A stretch of 64,000 bases of DNA from Zhengitettix transpicula (lineage: Eukaryota; Arthropoda; Insecta; Orthoptera; Tetrigidae), in contig CM073590.1 in assembly GCA_037074705.1 (NCBI GenBank), positions 160,764,746 through 160,828,745 of the forward strand, written 5' to 3'. Of this stretch, positions 12,191 to 25,010 are shown piece by piece. Numbering within the stretch: position 1 is the stretch's first letter; each line of letters starts with the position of its first letter. The notes below the pieces were generated by a model that saw only the letters and a list, made by a program, of their open reading frames with translations, was not told the origin of the DNA and made no database searches. A program made the translations under genes and the position numbers.

Positions 12191-13234
12191 ACATACTATC
12201 AAATTAATTTTCATTTTACTAAAGCTGTAAAATACTAATGGGACTAAATAAGACGAATACGAGGAGGGCAGGAAGTATTATTTAATTTTAAATCTTCAAT
12301 CGAATTGAAGTGCTAAAATCAGTTAAATATACTTGCTTTGCTAAAAAAAAAATATCCACAAAAATGCTCCTTTACCACTTGATGGCTGTCAGCAGCCGTT
12401 TTTTTTAATGTTAGAGCAATACTTAATACAATATGTTTGCTCATTAAAATCATCTATTAAAACAATTGGTGTAAAAAAGAACCATTTAACATTCTTAATA
12501 TGCATATTGTCAGGCTGATTCATGAGACATACTCCTAGAAATATCTATCGACTCTAATTTGTAACACATCTGTGAATGAAATTCAAACGCTCAAAAATTT
12601 TTGGTTGCATTTAGTATGGTATATTTTTGTTTATAATTAAAACTCAGGATCATAAATCCTCGATCGTTAAAAACATGTGGCCGCGCAGCTCTGACGTCAT
12701 CGTGACTACATCGCAGAGAAATACGCCTGTGGGAGATTTTTAATTGAAGTATCTCTGTGTATCTCAAATTTTTGGGTTGAGATATCCATTAAGGAAAAAA
12801 GCAGACGGCAATGTTGAGAGAGTTCTGTATCAGATTGCGTGTTATTAACATGTGCATTGTTTTTTAACCTTTGAATTAAATTTAATGTTTCTACAAGAAA
12901 ACGTATTGATATACAAATATAGCATTCCCTATATATAGGCTGTCGTTGGTTCGCTGTTTTCATGTCAGAGCATATTTATGGATTAATATATCCTAGAGGA
13001 GACGGATCGAGTTTCTTTCCCTTGTTGAAATATTCAGTAGGTATAATTGGACAGTTATGAAACGCAAACGCTTAAAACAGTCTCCTATCGGTATATTTTA
13101 TTATTTGAAAGCTTTCGACGTTTAGTCATATTAATTCTTCAAATTATATTCCATAGTAAATTACTTGTACAATCGTGAGTAACATTTCCTTAGTAACAAA
13201 CATACATACAATAATATAGAAAAATGAAAAACTT
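12191..13234. other. Non-coding DNA
   Basis: No recognised element. Confidence 0.4.
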
Positions 13235-13572
13235 ACGTCTGATTGAAAATTAATAATAAGAAACATAGCCAAATACAGACAAAATAAGTGATAATATAAA
13301 TACCACACAACGTTTCGGGGTTCCTTATCCTTTTCTTCAGGTGGTAAGAAGAGCCTAGAGCGCCACAAGTGCACTCGTCAAATGACAAAACTTTTGAATT
13401 TCAAGTTTATTCAACTGACGAGTGCAGTTGTGTCGCTCTAGGCTCTTCGTAGCACCTGACGAAAGGTATAAGGATTCCAGAAACGTTGTGTGATATTTAT
13501 ATTATCACTTATTTTGCCTGTATTTGGCTATTTTTTATTATTAATATAGAAAAATGTTCACTCAGACGTAGA
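13235..13572. mobile_element. Long inverted-repeat element with hammerhead-like arms, copy 1
   Basis: Two arms of about 140 bp (13235-13375 and 13415-13572) are reverse complements with a short AT-rich loop. Each arm, read outward, contains a hammerhead-ribozyme-like core. On the plus strand CTGACGA (13456-13462) is followed by GAAAC (13480-13484). On the minus strand CTGAAGA (complement of 13334-13340) is followed by CGAAAC. The outer ends read AATAGCCAAATACAG. Related copies lie at 15.1, 25.5, 39.1 and 47.9 kb. It abuts TA-LTR 3. Confidence 0.7.
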
Positions 13573-13595
13573 TTACATTATAAAACATAATATAA

Positions 13596-14698
13596 TGTAA
13601 TGCCAATTAATTAAGACATTAATTGTGAATTTGAAAAGCTAAATTGTTAGAGAAATCCTTTGTGGCGGCGGTCCAGAACATAACAACAATAGACAAGCCA
13701 AGCATTGTTTCCTTTGTCGGAAGGCACGCAAAATGGCGTACGCGCGCTAAAATTGCGAGACGGGAGTCAGTTGGCAGGAAGGTTTGCTCAGATACAGTTC
13801 GCATTAAGATATTGAGGAGTCAGTTCGCATTATGATTTGGTGAGATGTAGTTCGCATTATGATATGGTGAAGTACAGTTCGCAAGGTTTGATGAGATAGA
13901 GTTTGCGGTGGGACGTCGTCGAAGTAGTAACTGTTAATTGGAGACGATAGAGCAGCTAGCAGGAAGGCATGGTGAAATACAGTTTGCAGAGAAATATTGA
14001 GAATTAGCATTCAACAGAGTTGATTAGTCCCTGAACATTTTTCTCAGGACAAAATAAACATTCACTACAGCATAACGACAAAACCTGCTAAGTAAAAAAA
14101 AGCAGTTTTTGTGTCGATAGCCGGCTAGAGTTAGCAGAAGTTTCGGTTTAAGTCCGGAACAATAAAGACTACCTAATCGACGAATCGCAGAAGTCACACA
14201 AGGCGAGCGGTCAACCGATAGAGACGAAAGGAGGTTCATCCGGGTTCCTGACTACATATAAAAAATTGATTTAGAATCTGTGAGTTTTAGAAGCATTGCA
14301 AAACCCGCAATACTGTTTTCAAAAATTAAAGGTATCCTGGAATGCTGGGCAGCCGTGAGTAACAATATAAAAACAACTAATTATGTAAACCTGATTAAAA
14401 GATAGCCGTCAGATTTCGTTCTCTTTTTATTGGTTACAATTTGTTAATCAGAGTCAATCTTTTTGGTTTAACTTCGTTCACAATTAAATTTTGTTCTAAT
14501 TTAATTGACCAGTAACTTTCTTTTTCTTTAATTGTAAATTGTTGATAAGATTATAAATATAATGATTCGCCATTATCAAACCCAGTAAAGACCCTGAGAA
14601 ATTCTATTATAAATGTTTTAAATTATTGATAATAAATCTTTTGTATGTAAAGTTTAATAATTTTTTTATTTATAAACGCTTTCCGTTTGATTATTACA
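13596..14698 (+). mobile_element. TA-LTR 3: solo LTR with 4-bp target duplication
   Basis: 1103 bp from TGTAATGCC to TTATTACA, flanked by a perfect ATAA duplication (13592-13595 and 14699-14702). This is the best proof that these units are complete LTR-type insertions. A U3 minisatellite of about 27 bp (TTCGCATTATGATATGGTGA type) runs in four copies from 13796 to 13905. It has donor-like GTGAGT at 14355-14360, the GTCAGATTTCGTTC box near 14409 and the CCCAGTAAAGACCCTGAG box near 14581. Close relative of TA-LTR 7. Confidence 0.9.
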
Positions 14699-14765
14699 AT
14701 AAATATTACGGAAATTCATATCAGCGTCAGTGTTTGTGCCATAAACATTCGTCAGATTACTTCGT

Positions 14766-14965
14766 TCGTATATTTGTTGGTGCTGATGAAGGATTCCTAT
14801 GGTTTGTCCTCCATCACTTTTAGGTGAATGCCGTGTAGGATCCTTAAACTACAGCCCGAGGGGCCCTAGTTAACCTATTTCCCCTTTAAAAACCCTTCCT
14901 ATGTTATTAAAGGGAAGTTTGCTACCACGTGGATTATCCTCATGTAGCCAGTCACTCTCAAATAC
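14766..14965 (-). repeat. Dispersed repeat R, partial copy
   Basis: Reverse complement of the family best seen at 57.3 kb. It shares the ATGAGGATAATCC, TTTAAGGATCCTAC and GCATTCACCTAAAAG blocks. No reading frame or tRNA head is seen, so the class is unknown. Confidence 0.7.
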
Positions 14966-15082
14966 AAAAAAATAATAACCAATAACTTGTAACTATTGTT
15001 GTTATTGAAATTATATAAACGTCTGTGTTCCTTGAACGTCCAGCTTCGCCACCTGGTTTGAGCGGCGTGTCGCCGTTACAGC

Positions 15083-15180
15083 TATTGTGAACCGCCTGAC
15101 GAAAGCAACAAGAATTGTAGAAACTTCGTGAGCAGTATTTATTTTATCACTTAATTTTGCTACTTATTTATCTAATTAGT
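15083..15180 (+). mobile_element. Hammerhead-like arm, copy 5 (single arm)
   Basis: CTGACGA (15096-15102), then a predicted stem GCAA/TTGT, then GAAAC (15120-15124). It is followed by ATTTTATCACTTAATTTTG, as in the other copies. Its stem differs from the GGGA/TCCC of other copies in both halves in a pair-preserving way. Confidence 0.5.
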
Positions 15181-16079
15181 CTATATTATTAGTATATACG
15201 CGAGAAGAGATCGACTAATAATTTGTTTTATTCAATTTTAACACTCGAAATAATTATAATAGAAACAGATAAGTAACAATTATTATTTGTTCAACCTGTT
15301 TGACATACCAGCAAAATGTGCTTCAATTTCGAACCTTCGTCTTTATAATTAACTATCATATTTTTATTTAAATTGATGTAAATTGCTTCCACAAATCTAA
15401 CTTTGGTTTTAAGTTTATTTAAATGGAGAATTTTCGTTTCATCAAAGCTGAATTCGTGGATGAGCGTTTTTAAATGAGTGCGTAAAGTGATATTATTTTT
15501 TATTTATGTTTAAGACTAATTTCTGATAATACAACCTAGTTTTTATACAGGTTGTAGTAAAGCCGTTATAATATTGCAATAATTACAGCCAATTTGGTAA
15601 ATTAGAATATATTCTCTTAGATATTATTCTTATATTTTAATTTAGTTAAGAAGCTCTTGGAGTGGTTTATCGGTTTCATTGTAAATTTTATTTCATTCAT
15701 TATGAACTTGTGAAACTTTTTAGAAGTCATGAATGAGAATAAAAGTAATATTTTCAATATTTTCTTTTTATCTAGGGTGTAGTTCAACTTTGTGTTTCTT
15801 GAATGCATTTTTTTTTCAGTTATTTTACACCGTTTCGTAGTATGAACACTCAGTTTCTATCTAAGTATGCCGAACCTATTGTCACTGATACATTTGGACT
15901 CTGTAGCAATGGGAGAGGAAACAAATAGTTTACTGAAAGAAGTAGTCAGTAGTGACACAGTTAACGGATTTGTGAAACCGGAAGGCACGCTCGCGGAAAT
16001 ACTTAGAGAAACGTCTTGCAGTAAAGAAACTTGCGGATGGAAGGTTTCAATGATAATCGCGGTGAATGGCAAGTCCTCC
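15181..16079. other. AT-rich DNA with an unassigned short frame
   Basis: A 72-codon plus-strand frame at 15867-16085 lies just before the LINE fragment and may be part of it, but I cannot align it to a known domain. Confidence 0.3.
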
Positions 16080-16985
16080 GCTTAGTACTATCCAAGGTCA
16101 AAGGTGCAAAGACCATCGAGTTCATCACGAATCCAACATTGCTACAAATGACGCGACTTCGTATAGAGTAAAAGCATTGTCATAAATTAAAACTGGCTGT
16201 TAGTAATATATCAGTAATGTGTAAAATTTTGGAGAATCTTAACCGACTATATCAGCAGATAATTGGAGGACAACCTGTTTACAGACAACATTCCTGATGT
16301 GAGTGAAGTTGTTACTATATTCTAGGAATTAGCCGACGAAATAGGGGGGTATAATGTATATTATAATAATATATTGTTATAAGAAAACTGGACAATACAG
16401 GTACGGGCAGGTTTGTTGTGCACTGTGTTAAGGAATTTTTGTATGAGCGATCGTGAAGTGTAAAGATAAGGTTACAATTATCGGTAAAACAGAAAGTTAC
16501 ATAATGGGTGGTTCAGGAATCAGTACGTAGACGAGGGTAGATCGATAAGTACTTGTAAAATATGGAGAAACATATTATCTTTGGTTGACATGACAACGTG
16601 ATAAATTGAAAAACCTGAAAGGTGTAGGCTGGAAACTTGAAATGAGGTGCTAAAAAATCTTAAATGTACTGAAAATTAAGGTGCGAGAAAGTTTTATAAA
16701 GTTTCGGCACACTAACGAGCCAAGTTGTTAGGACACATGGTGAAACATCGGAGTTTGTTCAACTCAGAGATGGAAGGTACACTTGAGGAAACGAACAGAA
16801 GAAGAATACTGCAATCACTGTACCGAGAGCAGATAATAAGGAATATCACATGTAGCAAATGCTGTGATCAGACCAAAGACAGAGAAGGAAAGAAAACTGT
16901 TTCAATCAAGCAAGTCTTTAGGCGGTTGACAAAAAATCCTAAAAATTACTCAAATATTGCCTGCAGTCAGAAATAGAAATCTTAC
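16080..16985 (+). pseudogene. Non-LTR retrotransposon, C-terminal fragment
   Basis: 16590-16976, read with one frame change, has the layout of the region after reverse transcriptase in RTE/I-like LINEs. A degraded LKNLKCTEN stretch (compare the E-x-W-x-x-R-R-x-L block) is followed by AKLLGHMVKHRSLFN, which corresponds to the family's 'LGH-x-x-R' block. A basic NRRRILQSLYREQ stretch comes next, where the 'G-R-R-R-x-S-W-L' segment would be. Several stops lie between 16080 and 16590. It is dead and 5'-truncated. Confidence 0.55.
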
Positions 16986-19900
16986 ACGTCGACACGAGCT
17001 TCTTTGTTTATTTTTTTTATACGTACAAATAAAAAATGCAACAATTTAAGTAATTTATAAATGAGGACACTCTCAGAAAACCTTTACTATAACAGAATGA
17101 TGACAATGAGTGACCTTGCCTACGGTTCATTCATACTTGATGATAAAGCAGCTAATCAATGTAGGGCAGTCTGTATATTCAAGGGCTTTTCCTACTTAAA
17201 ACATGCGCTCAAATGAATATACTTTCCGTACACCAAATAAGTAATAAAGTACTCATTTTTAGAGTTCATGATAATTGAAAAAAACATAAGAATAATAAAA
17301 CCAATAAAAGTAACCATTAAAATCACGTAGAAAAATTATTAAGGAAATTGTGAATACTGTAATCAATAAGATTATCATCAATTTTAACCCACTTTTTAGA
17401 GTGCAGGATCCCTTCATCCTTTATTGTATTTAATCATTCCCCAACTATTTATAAATTCATATGCTAATCACAACCATCTTCCTAATCCACCTTAACCTTC
17501 CATCAATTTATCATCTTTGTATTAGGTTATGATCCCGTTGTTTCCACTCCGTAACTCTTTTTTGCCTATGAGTTATATTTTCTTCTCTAATTCATATACT
17601 AAACTCAATTCTCTTATAGTCTTTCCTCAGACAACTCGTTGACTATCCTTTTATTTGATTTGATTATCGATCAACTTGGAAGAACGAGGGTGATGATCCG
17701 TAAGAAAGCTTGGAACGAACCGTGTATAAGAAAATAAGAGGATATCTCCATAGGAATTATATTTAGAGACGTCGACCGCAAATAATAAACTCACAATTGC
17801 TGTGATCCCTTATTTTTACGCTAACCCTTCTGCTTTCCCATTGTCTTTGCGTTTTGCTTAGCTTTTAGAGAGAACGTAACGAATCGGCAAGTTCATAATC
17901 TGTTTGTGATAAATCGCTGAGACGTCACTTCACTTCCGTTACGTTATGTCCGTATTTACCAGCACGGCAACTTACCCTATGGCGACATAAGAAACGTTTA
18001 TAAAATACAAATCGGCTAAGTGTAACATTATTTAAAGCAGAGCTTTCAGAGCATAACGATCAAGAAAATTGAACGATATTAGGAGTGTAAAATATGTATT
18101 GTGTGTATTTTTCTACATATTTAAACATACATGAACTATCTGAATACCCCTATATAACTTTATTTAAATTAACGCTATCTACATGAATTTTCCAATCAAC
18201 CTAAATGAACAGGTAAAAATGAAATCCAAATATTCCAGTGTCTCTTATAATCATATTTATCAGTCTTGTAATCTGTATAAATGTAGTTTATAGTATCTTT
18301 GTAGTCTTCTAATTAATGTATTATTATTTCATATTATTTCTGAAAATAAATCTATATTAAGGGAAACATACAGAAACACATCAGTTCATTGTTTAATGCT
18401 ACAGGGCTTTGATTTAATTTTGGCAATATCAATGTACTCTTATATGACAACATTTGTTAGAATGTAACCTAATTTTCTTTTCGGTCGTCAATTTCAAAGG
18501 AAAAAGCAATTAATCATAGCAGAAAAACTCCTTGTTTTGGAGTCATGCATTTTACTGCGTCCTTGACTCCTTCCATGCTATTTTTATTTTATTTATTTAA
18601 TCCACTAATCCGGAGAAAATAGGCGAAGTCAGAACATACAAATATACTACAAATAGTATTATTATACTACATTAATTGGAAGAATACAAATGTACTACAG
18701 AACACAAATAAGAAAATACAAAAAATACATAAATGAGAATTTATATCAAATATACTAGAAACGATTCAATTAAAAAGTCAGACGAATTGAAAATGTTTAT
18801 AAAAAACCTCACAATCAACACTGCTCTCTGATCACTTTCGTATGAAGCAGAAACCATTTGGCTGACCGTAGACCTCTTCACTGGATGTCTAGCAATATTA
18901 TGAATCAAAATAAATCACCAGGCAATTAATTATTGAGACGATAAAATTTCTAGTATATACAATATTTCAATAAAATTGACTTCAGTCAGACGTTAGTTAA
19001 CTTATAACCTAATTCCACAAATGTACATTCGAATAAATGAAGTTCTGACTCATTCCAACTTTTCAATATGAATGTTTTTTCGTTAAATGAGAAGATTTGC
19101 AAGTTTTAAAAGATTATTTTTGTCTTTATAGAAATAGTGATACCGCTTAATTGTGTCAGATAAATGTTATAATTCAGGTTTAGCAATTGGACCGCAGCCA
19201 AATGACATCTGATCCCTTCCTCCAAAACTTCCGCAGCTGAGTCAATGCCTTTTTATTTATGCAGCACGAGCGAAGCTGGATCCGGAATAAGGACTAATCA
19301 TACAGTTCTCAGTCATCATATCAACTGAAATAGTCACACTTTCGATTGTACTAATGTAACAATATTGGATTCTGAAATAAAATATTATGCGATATTAATT
19401 TCTGAAATGCTACTCATTAAATCGAATTGTCCATCCATTAATGCTAAAACCGATACAAATAATCTCAGCAACATTTATGACTGTATTATCAAATAACATC
19501 TTTAAGTCTCATCTTATGTATATCTTTGCTATACAGTTTTTCAGTTTATTTGTGGTACACGCGTGATGAGGTCCACGGATTATGGAAGAAACGTAATGCA
19601 TTAAAAATTGTTAATATAATAATGTGGAAGTAATTTTTGTTTATAATTAATTCATAACTGACTTCTTGGCCATTATATATTATTAGTCTAGAATACATGA
19701 ATTGTCTTCGTTGCTAAATGTTTCGTTATTGATGAACTGTTTAGAATATTTTATAATTATAATCCTTTTTGTAAACATTATCGTTTCAGTATATTTTATT
19801 GAAATGTTAAAATAAGTTTTATACCAATCACTGATAAAAGTAACAATTATCCATTCCTTAAACAGTGTCATTCATGAAACGCAAACATGAAATATTTTTG

Positions 19901-20483
19901 TAAGATACCATAATTATTTTACTTCATGCTCTCACCAGAAAAATATTTCAAAATTGAAGGTAGACTACAATATTGACTTAATTTCTGTCGTCATGCATGA
20001 TGCTTGTATTAATGTTACGATTTTAGTTAATCGATCGATCAACACATTATTAATTATAAATTACAGTAATTGAAAATACCTGTCAAAGAAAATTGAGGAA
20101 ATAAATAATGAAACAATTGATTCTGTGATACTTAAATATTCTGTGCAGTTTTACTGTGCAGAAATATGCCAACCAGCGGTAAACATCACACGAAGAATTG
20201 AGTATAAAAGCTACAATCTGCCACTGAGCTGGGAAGAAGCTCCAAGTAGGCCTACTTAAAAAAACACTATCGTGATGCGTAAGAGTATACGGCGAAGAAC
20301 GACGACGTAATCATAATGAAGACCTTTCGATTTTACAGGCCAGGGATGTCCTTGGCACAGTGCGGGCGTAAGCATTCTGACGTGAGAGTATTTCCAAAAT
20401 GATGTGACCTTTTAGATACGTTAATTGGCACATGTTTCACCAAGAAAATAGTGGGAAATAGTGTCGTTCCTAATATCTTAGAC
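16986..20483. other. Non-coding DNA
   Basis: About 3.5 kb with frequent stops in all frames. 17.38-17.66 kb resembles an untranslated transposon tail but cannot be assigned. No gene is supported. Confidence 0.4.
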
Positions 20484-21690
20484 CTAATGGGAAAACTGTA
20501 GTCGGACCGTTACAATGGAGCGTTTATGTGATCCTAGTTCTGCTCGTATATCGTCAATTTTACCCTTACAGAGCTTGTAGAGAAAAAGGATTGACGCTCG
20601 CTCACGCCTGGTTAAAGTTTCTCTATATTGTATCTTTCTAGAAGGTCGACATATGGCGTGTGTAAGGTGTATCGCGAAGTTTCGATATAATAGAGAAATC
20701 TTAGGAACTTTTTCTGAATTTTCTCTAAATATTGAATTTGTGACTTGTAAACAGGAACCCAGATTAATGAGGCATACTCTAATATTGGCCTTACTAAATA
20801 TAATTATAAGTATAATAGGGTGAAACAGTTTAGAATTCCTAACAATTGGTCCTATAATTCTGTTCGTTTTTGGTGTGCTTTTGTATTTATGATCCCAGAA
20901 AGTTTGGTCAAAGATTACACCGAGGTCTTTTACCGAGTTAACAGAAGTTAATAGTTCCGTTGTCATTGTGTAATTGTACTTGAAGTAATTTTTTTCGTGT
21001 AAAGGTAATTGATATGCATTTTTTTGTGTTAAAGAAAAGTTTATTTGTTTCTGTCCATGCAACAATACTGTTCAAATCTTCTCGAAGGACTGTACAGTCA
21101 GCGTTAGTTTATTTTTCTGTATAGTTTGAGATCTTCTGCATAAAGAAGAAGATTTGAATTAATGTGTTCGCCAATATCGTTTACGAATAACGTGAATAGC
21201 AATAGCCCAGGATTAGATCCTTGCGGCAAACCCAAATGAGTGCAGAAATTTTCCCTGTGAAAACCATTGTAACATACAGATTGTTTCCTGTCTTGTAGGT
21301 AGGATCTAATAAGATGAATGAGGCTGTCGCAAAGTCCGAATGTGTGTAATTTTTCTATTAACATTTTATGATTGACAGTGTCGAAGGCTTTTTTGAAATC
21401 CGTGTATCTTACATCAACTTGGCCTCCATTATCTAAGCTGTTATGTAGGAGTTCTACATGATTTGTAAGATTAGTTACTGTAGAACTTTTTTACATAAAC
21501 CCGTTTGATTAATAGAGATTTGTGGTCTAACGTGCACAAAGCGAAATTTGAGTAATATGCTGTCGAAAATTTTCGCTGGAGCAGAGAGAAGCGCAATTGG
21601 TTTGTAATTCATGTTTGATCGAGTACCACTTTTAAGTATAGGCGTCGCATTCGTTTGTTTCCATAAGGTGAGGAAAACTCCATGTTGGAG
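20484..21690 (-). pseudogene. CR1/Jockey-type LINE reverse transcriptase, broken
   Basis: Reading leftwards: TPILKSGTRSNMNYKPIALLS (21.6 kb; shown as the family's first RT block, split by stops after it). Then LIRSYLQDRKQSVCYNG, GLPQGSNPGLLLFTLFVND and LLLYAEDLKLYR (21.1-21.36 kb), then SVKDLGVIFDQTF at 20.95 kb. The catalytic pair that is normally Asp-Asp is Glu-Asp here, so one of the active-site aspartates is lost. A second frame (20484-21065) carries the post-RT region. The N-terminal endonuclease is missing. Relics of this kind are non-functional. Confidence 0.85.
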
Positions 21691-22300
21691 ATCTTCTTCT
21701 TCTTCTGCTTTCCAGGATTAGGTTTTTAGCCAGTTCCGGCTTCACCTCACCATCTCAACCTTGGTCTTCCAACACTCCTTTTGCCTAATGGTTTATATTC
21801 CAGCACTTGTTTTGGAAATGTCTCTAGGCATTCGCAATACATGCTCTCTCCACCTTACTTTATACCCTGTTAACTTATCTGTGATCGCCTGAACACTTAG
21901 TACTTCCCTTATGGAAGTACTCCTTATTTTATCCATCACTGCTCTAAGAAAATTAATTTCAGCTGCCTCTATTTGTTTGAGCTCTTTATGTTTTTTACCC
22001 AGTTCCTACAACATTGTAGGAACTTCCATCTCCTTATAAAATTTAATTTGAGTTTCTTTTCTGGTTTTACCTTTTAACGTTCTTCTTATTGTCCCACATA
22101 TCCTCTTAAAATTGTATATTTTATTTGTGATATCTTTATCCTCTTCAAATGTTATTTCACATCCTAAATATTGAAAATGTTCTTATAGGATTGTTTCCTA
22201 AGAACGCCATGGTTTTTGTTTTACTTATTGAAATTTTCAGGTTTTATATTTTACTCCGTTGGTGTAAGTTATAAACCGCCATTCTTCATTAACCTGGATA
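21691..22300 (-). pseudogene. Second LINE fragment, C-terminal, abutting the first
   Basis: Minus-strand reading gives KVRWREHVLRMPRDISKTS and, further on, SVGRPRLRW, which are the 'R-x-x-W-x-G-H-x-x-R-M' and 'G-R-P-R-x-R-W' blocks that end RTE/I-like ORF2. It is interrupted by stops and frame changes. It lies directly upstream of the CR1/Jockey fragment in the same orientation, so the younger LINE probably inserted into, or was transcribed through, this older one. Confidence 0.6.
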
Positions 22301-22990
22301 ATAACCTGCTCATCGGATGGAGATATAAATGATAAATATGCCATTCGAAAAAGTATACGTATTTTGAACGTGCAACATAACAATATCTTCCATCTGATAT
22401 ATTTGATGTAAAAAATTGTAATGCCAATTAAAAACGATTCCTTATTTTTTAATTTTGAAGGGAAGCAGAAACACTAACATAACATACCCACATTTGTTGT
22501 GATTCACAGTCAAAGAAATATATAGAGCAAGAGAGGAGGGAGGGAGGTGATGCTAATATTAAACCAGAGAGTACTGCATCACAGCTGTGACGCCCGTTTG
22601 TAAATTTAATTATGATCAATTATGAAATGATGGAAGAGCGACACAGAATATGAATATAACGCTACAAGATCTTCATAAAAAAATAAGAAATTAACTGCAG
22701 TAATTGTAAGAGTAGTATCATGTTTGAAGATACATCGTTTTTTTACATTAATACGTCACAATTTACTGCTTTAACATTACGATGCATTGAATTTCTGTCT
22801 TTCTTTCCTCTTTCTATGTCTCTCTCGTCCACTCATTTTTTCACTCACAAGATTTCATACTTTCCCGACATCTTACTATAATTTACGTTTCCAGAGTTTT
22901 GTAATTACTAATAGAAAAAAATCATCATTAAAATTAAATGACGTTGAAATTACAATATAATAAAATGTTATAGTAATTAGTTAAATAAAT
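22301..22990. other. Non-coding DNA
   Basis: Nothing recognised. Confidence 0.4.
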
Positions 22991-22994
22991 ATAG

Positions 22995-23140
22995 TAAAAA
23001 TAATACCCAAAATATAAATATAAAATTATATTAAAGTATGAGGATGGAAAATCTAGGAAATCCGTGAATCGAACACTGGTCTCCTACTTAGTTCGCGGAT
23101 GCTTTACCAACTAAGTCATCGGAGTGGATTTCCTCATCCA
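22995..23140 (-). mobile_element. tRNA-derived SINE, first of a pair
   Basis: Minus-strand TGACTTAGTTGGTAAAGC (complement of 23101-23118) is an A box. AGTGTTCGATTCA (complement of 23064-23076) is a B box. The tail is ATTAAAGTAT and AT-rich. It is tRNA-like but lacks a paired acceptor stem, so it is not a tRNA gene. Confidence 0.7.
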
Positions 23141-23289
23141 TTGTATAGTCAGAGCCCGAATTCACCTACAGTTCACTAGATCACAGTCTTCATGGCTTAC
23201 GACCCGATGAATATGGATATTAATGTAAATTGATACGGAGCAATGAGTTAATTCAGAAAGAAGATAAGAAGCTTCAATAAAATCTCTGC

Positions 23290-23393
23290 CATATAAGACA
23301 TGAAATTGTATTAAAGTATCGGGATGGAAGAATCTCGACCGAACCAGGAATCTAACACAGGTCTCCTGCTTTGTACGCTTCCCCCCCCCCCCA
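23290..23393 (-). mobile_element. tRNA-derived SINE, second partial copy with poly-C
   Basis: Repeats the tail and B-box region of the copy 290 bp to the left. It breaks at 23381 in a run of 12 C where the A box should be. Confidence 0.6.
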
Positions 23394-23942
23394 CAAAAAA
23401 ATAAGCCACTTTAAACTCTTGATATTGTAAATTGGGGTCATTGTGATTCAGAATAAAAATAACCGAATGTAAAATGGTGAAGAAAATTTGCGAATCGGAA
23501 AATATATGAACTTGCGACAAATGAAGTGAGTAAAATTAAGTAATATATTATTTATATATTAATGGGTTACATATTAAAAAAGACACTTCAATCCTGGTAT
23601 TCGGTCTACCAAACACCCAGTTTTTACTGTTCTACATGTGCAAGTTAAATGTTTAACAATTCTCGTAGCACATCGTTGCAGGAGTAAGTTGCGACTTTCA
23701 ACATTTCACGAAAATTGTATGGGAAAGAAAAATTGTAACATAGAAGGAAAATAATAAATAAAGAACAGGAAAACTGTATCTACGCTTTTAGAGAATGTGA
23801 AGCAGTCTTCCGCTGAAGACAAATGTCAGCACATTACTTCAGATAGCGAAGCGTCGAAGGTCTCTTCTTCCATAGGTCACGTTGCCATTGCGGTGTTTAA
23901 AATGCCAATGTTTTTGACAGGTTGGAAATAATATATATACAT

Positions 23943-24989
23943 TGTAGTAAATGCTTATTGAAAGAAATTAAATAAAACAAAGTTAAAAATGCAACACGTT
24001 GAGGTGCCAATTTGTGGTGGTAACATATGAAAGCCAATTAAATCATCACGTTAATGCGTCAATTTTTAGTAATTCAATTATTATAATGATAGGATATTTA
24101 AATATTAATCAAGAATTTAAAGTAGGCAAACCAATTAATTTATTAACGCACAAACAATTAAATTTACATAAGTTATCGAATGAATTCACAATAGTCAATA
24201 AGAAATTAACTTCAATTTACATAATTAATTAATATTTGATAATAAAAAAATTTTACTCTTTCTCTGAGTCGTTTACTACTTGTTAACAATTAGATTTTAT
24301 CAAGTTACCATGGACTTACTTCATCAATAGGTTATTTACAATGCAAAAAAAACCATAAAATATTACCTTAAATTCTCAACGAAATTCGAAATATGAAATC
24401 TGACGATACTACCTTTATTTATGAGTTTACAAAAATAATTCTATGAAATTTTAACTTACTGTCTCTGGTACTCAAGGAAATTTGGCTCGTTCGCACACAC
24501 ATACACACACTTTATCTACAGGCCATTTTTATAACACTGATTCTAATAACACTTTTAGTTTGACGAAATGGTTCACTGTTCGTTTAAGAAATTCGCTCTT
24601 TCCGAAGTTTATTAACTGCAGCATGCAATTGCCTTGCTCCCAAAATCGAATTCAATGGTCTAAATCACGAATAGAATAATTTAGCCTCTGCACTCAAAAT
24701 GTCTAGCGTTGAAAATTTACGTACTTAATTCGCAGACTGCAACTTGTAAAAAAATTGTTCTAATTGTTTTAGCTGTTGTACTTTCTGGATGTTTTACTTT
24801 TCGTCTGTTCACAGCTATACTTCCACGACGACTGAAGCACACACCGCTTCTAGAGAGCCAACTACCTACAATAATCTCGAACATGGTATTATTGCCACAT
24901 TCTTGTGGACAACTTGTGTGTTTTCTGCCGCTAACAATGCTAGTCCAAATTTTTGTTTATCAATTAATGATTTCCTTTTAATTACCACA
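23943..24989 (-). mobile_element. TA-LTR 4: LTR with nested primer sites
   Basis: About 1047 bp, TGTGGTAATTAAAAG to TTTACTACA in the sense direction; relative of TA-LTR 13. At the U5 end two primer-site-like sequences (ACACGTTGAGGTGCCA at 23994-24009 and a CACGTTAATGCGTCA variant near 24046) separate three successive U5-like ends at 23943, 24013 and about 24066. Donor-like GTAAGT is the complement of 24454-24459. Flanks are AT- and CA-rich; no clean target duplication is visible. Confidence 0.75.
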
Positions 24990-25010
24990 CACACACACAT
25001 ATATATATAA

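Noticed and set aside
11871..12191. 106-codon frame
   Set aside because: More than half is the tRNA-derived SINE; no family resemblance.
23062..23126. Possible tRNA gene
   Set aside because: A and B boxes are present but there is no paired acceptor stem, and a second partial copy with the same tail lies 290 bp away, so it is a SINE.
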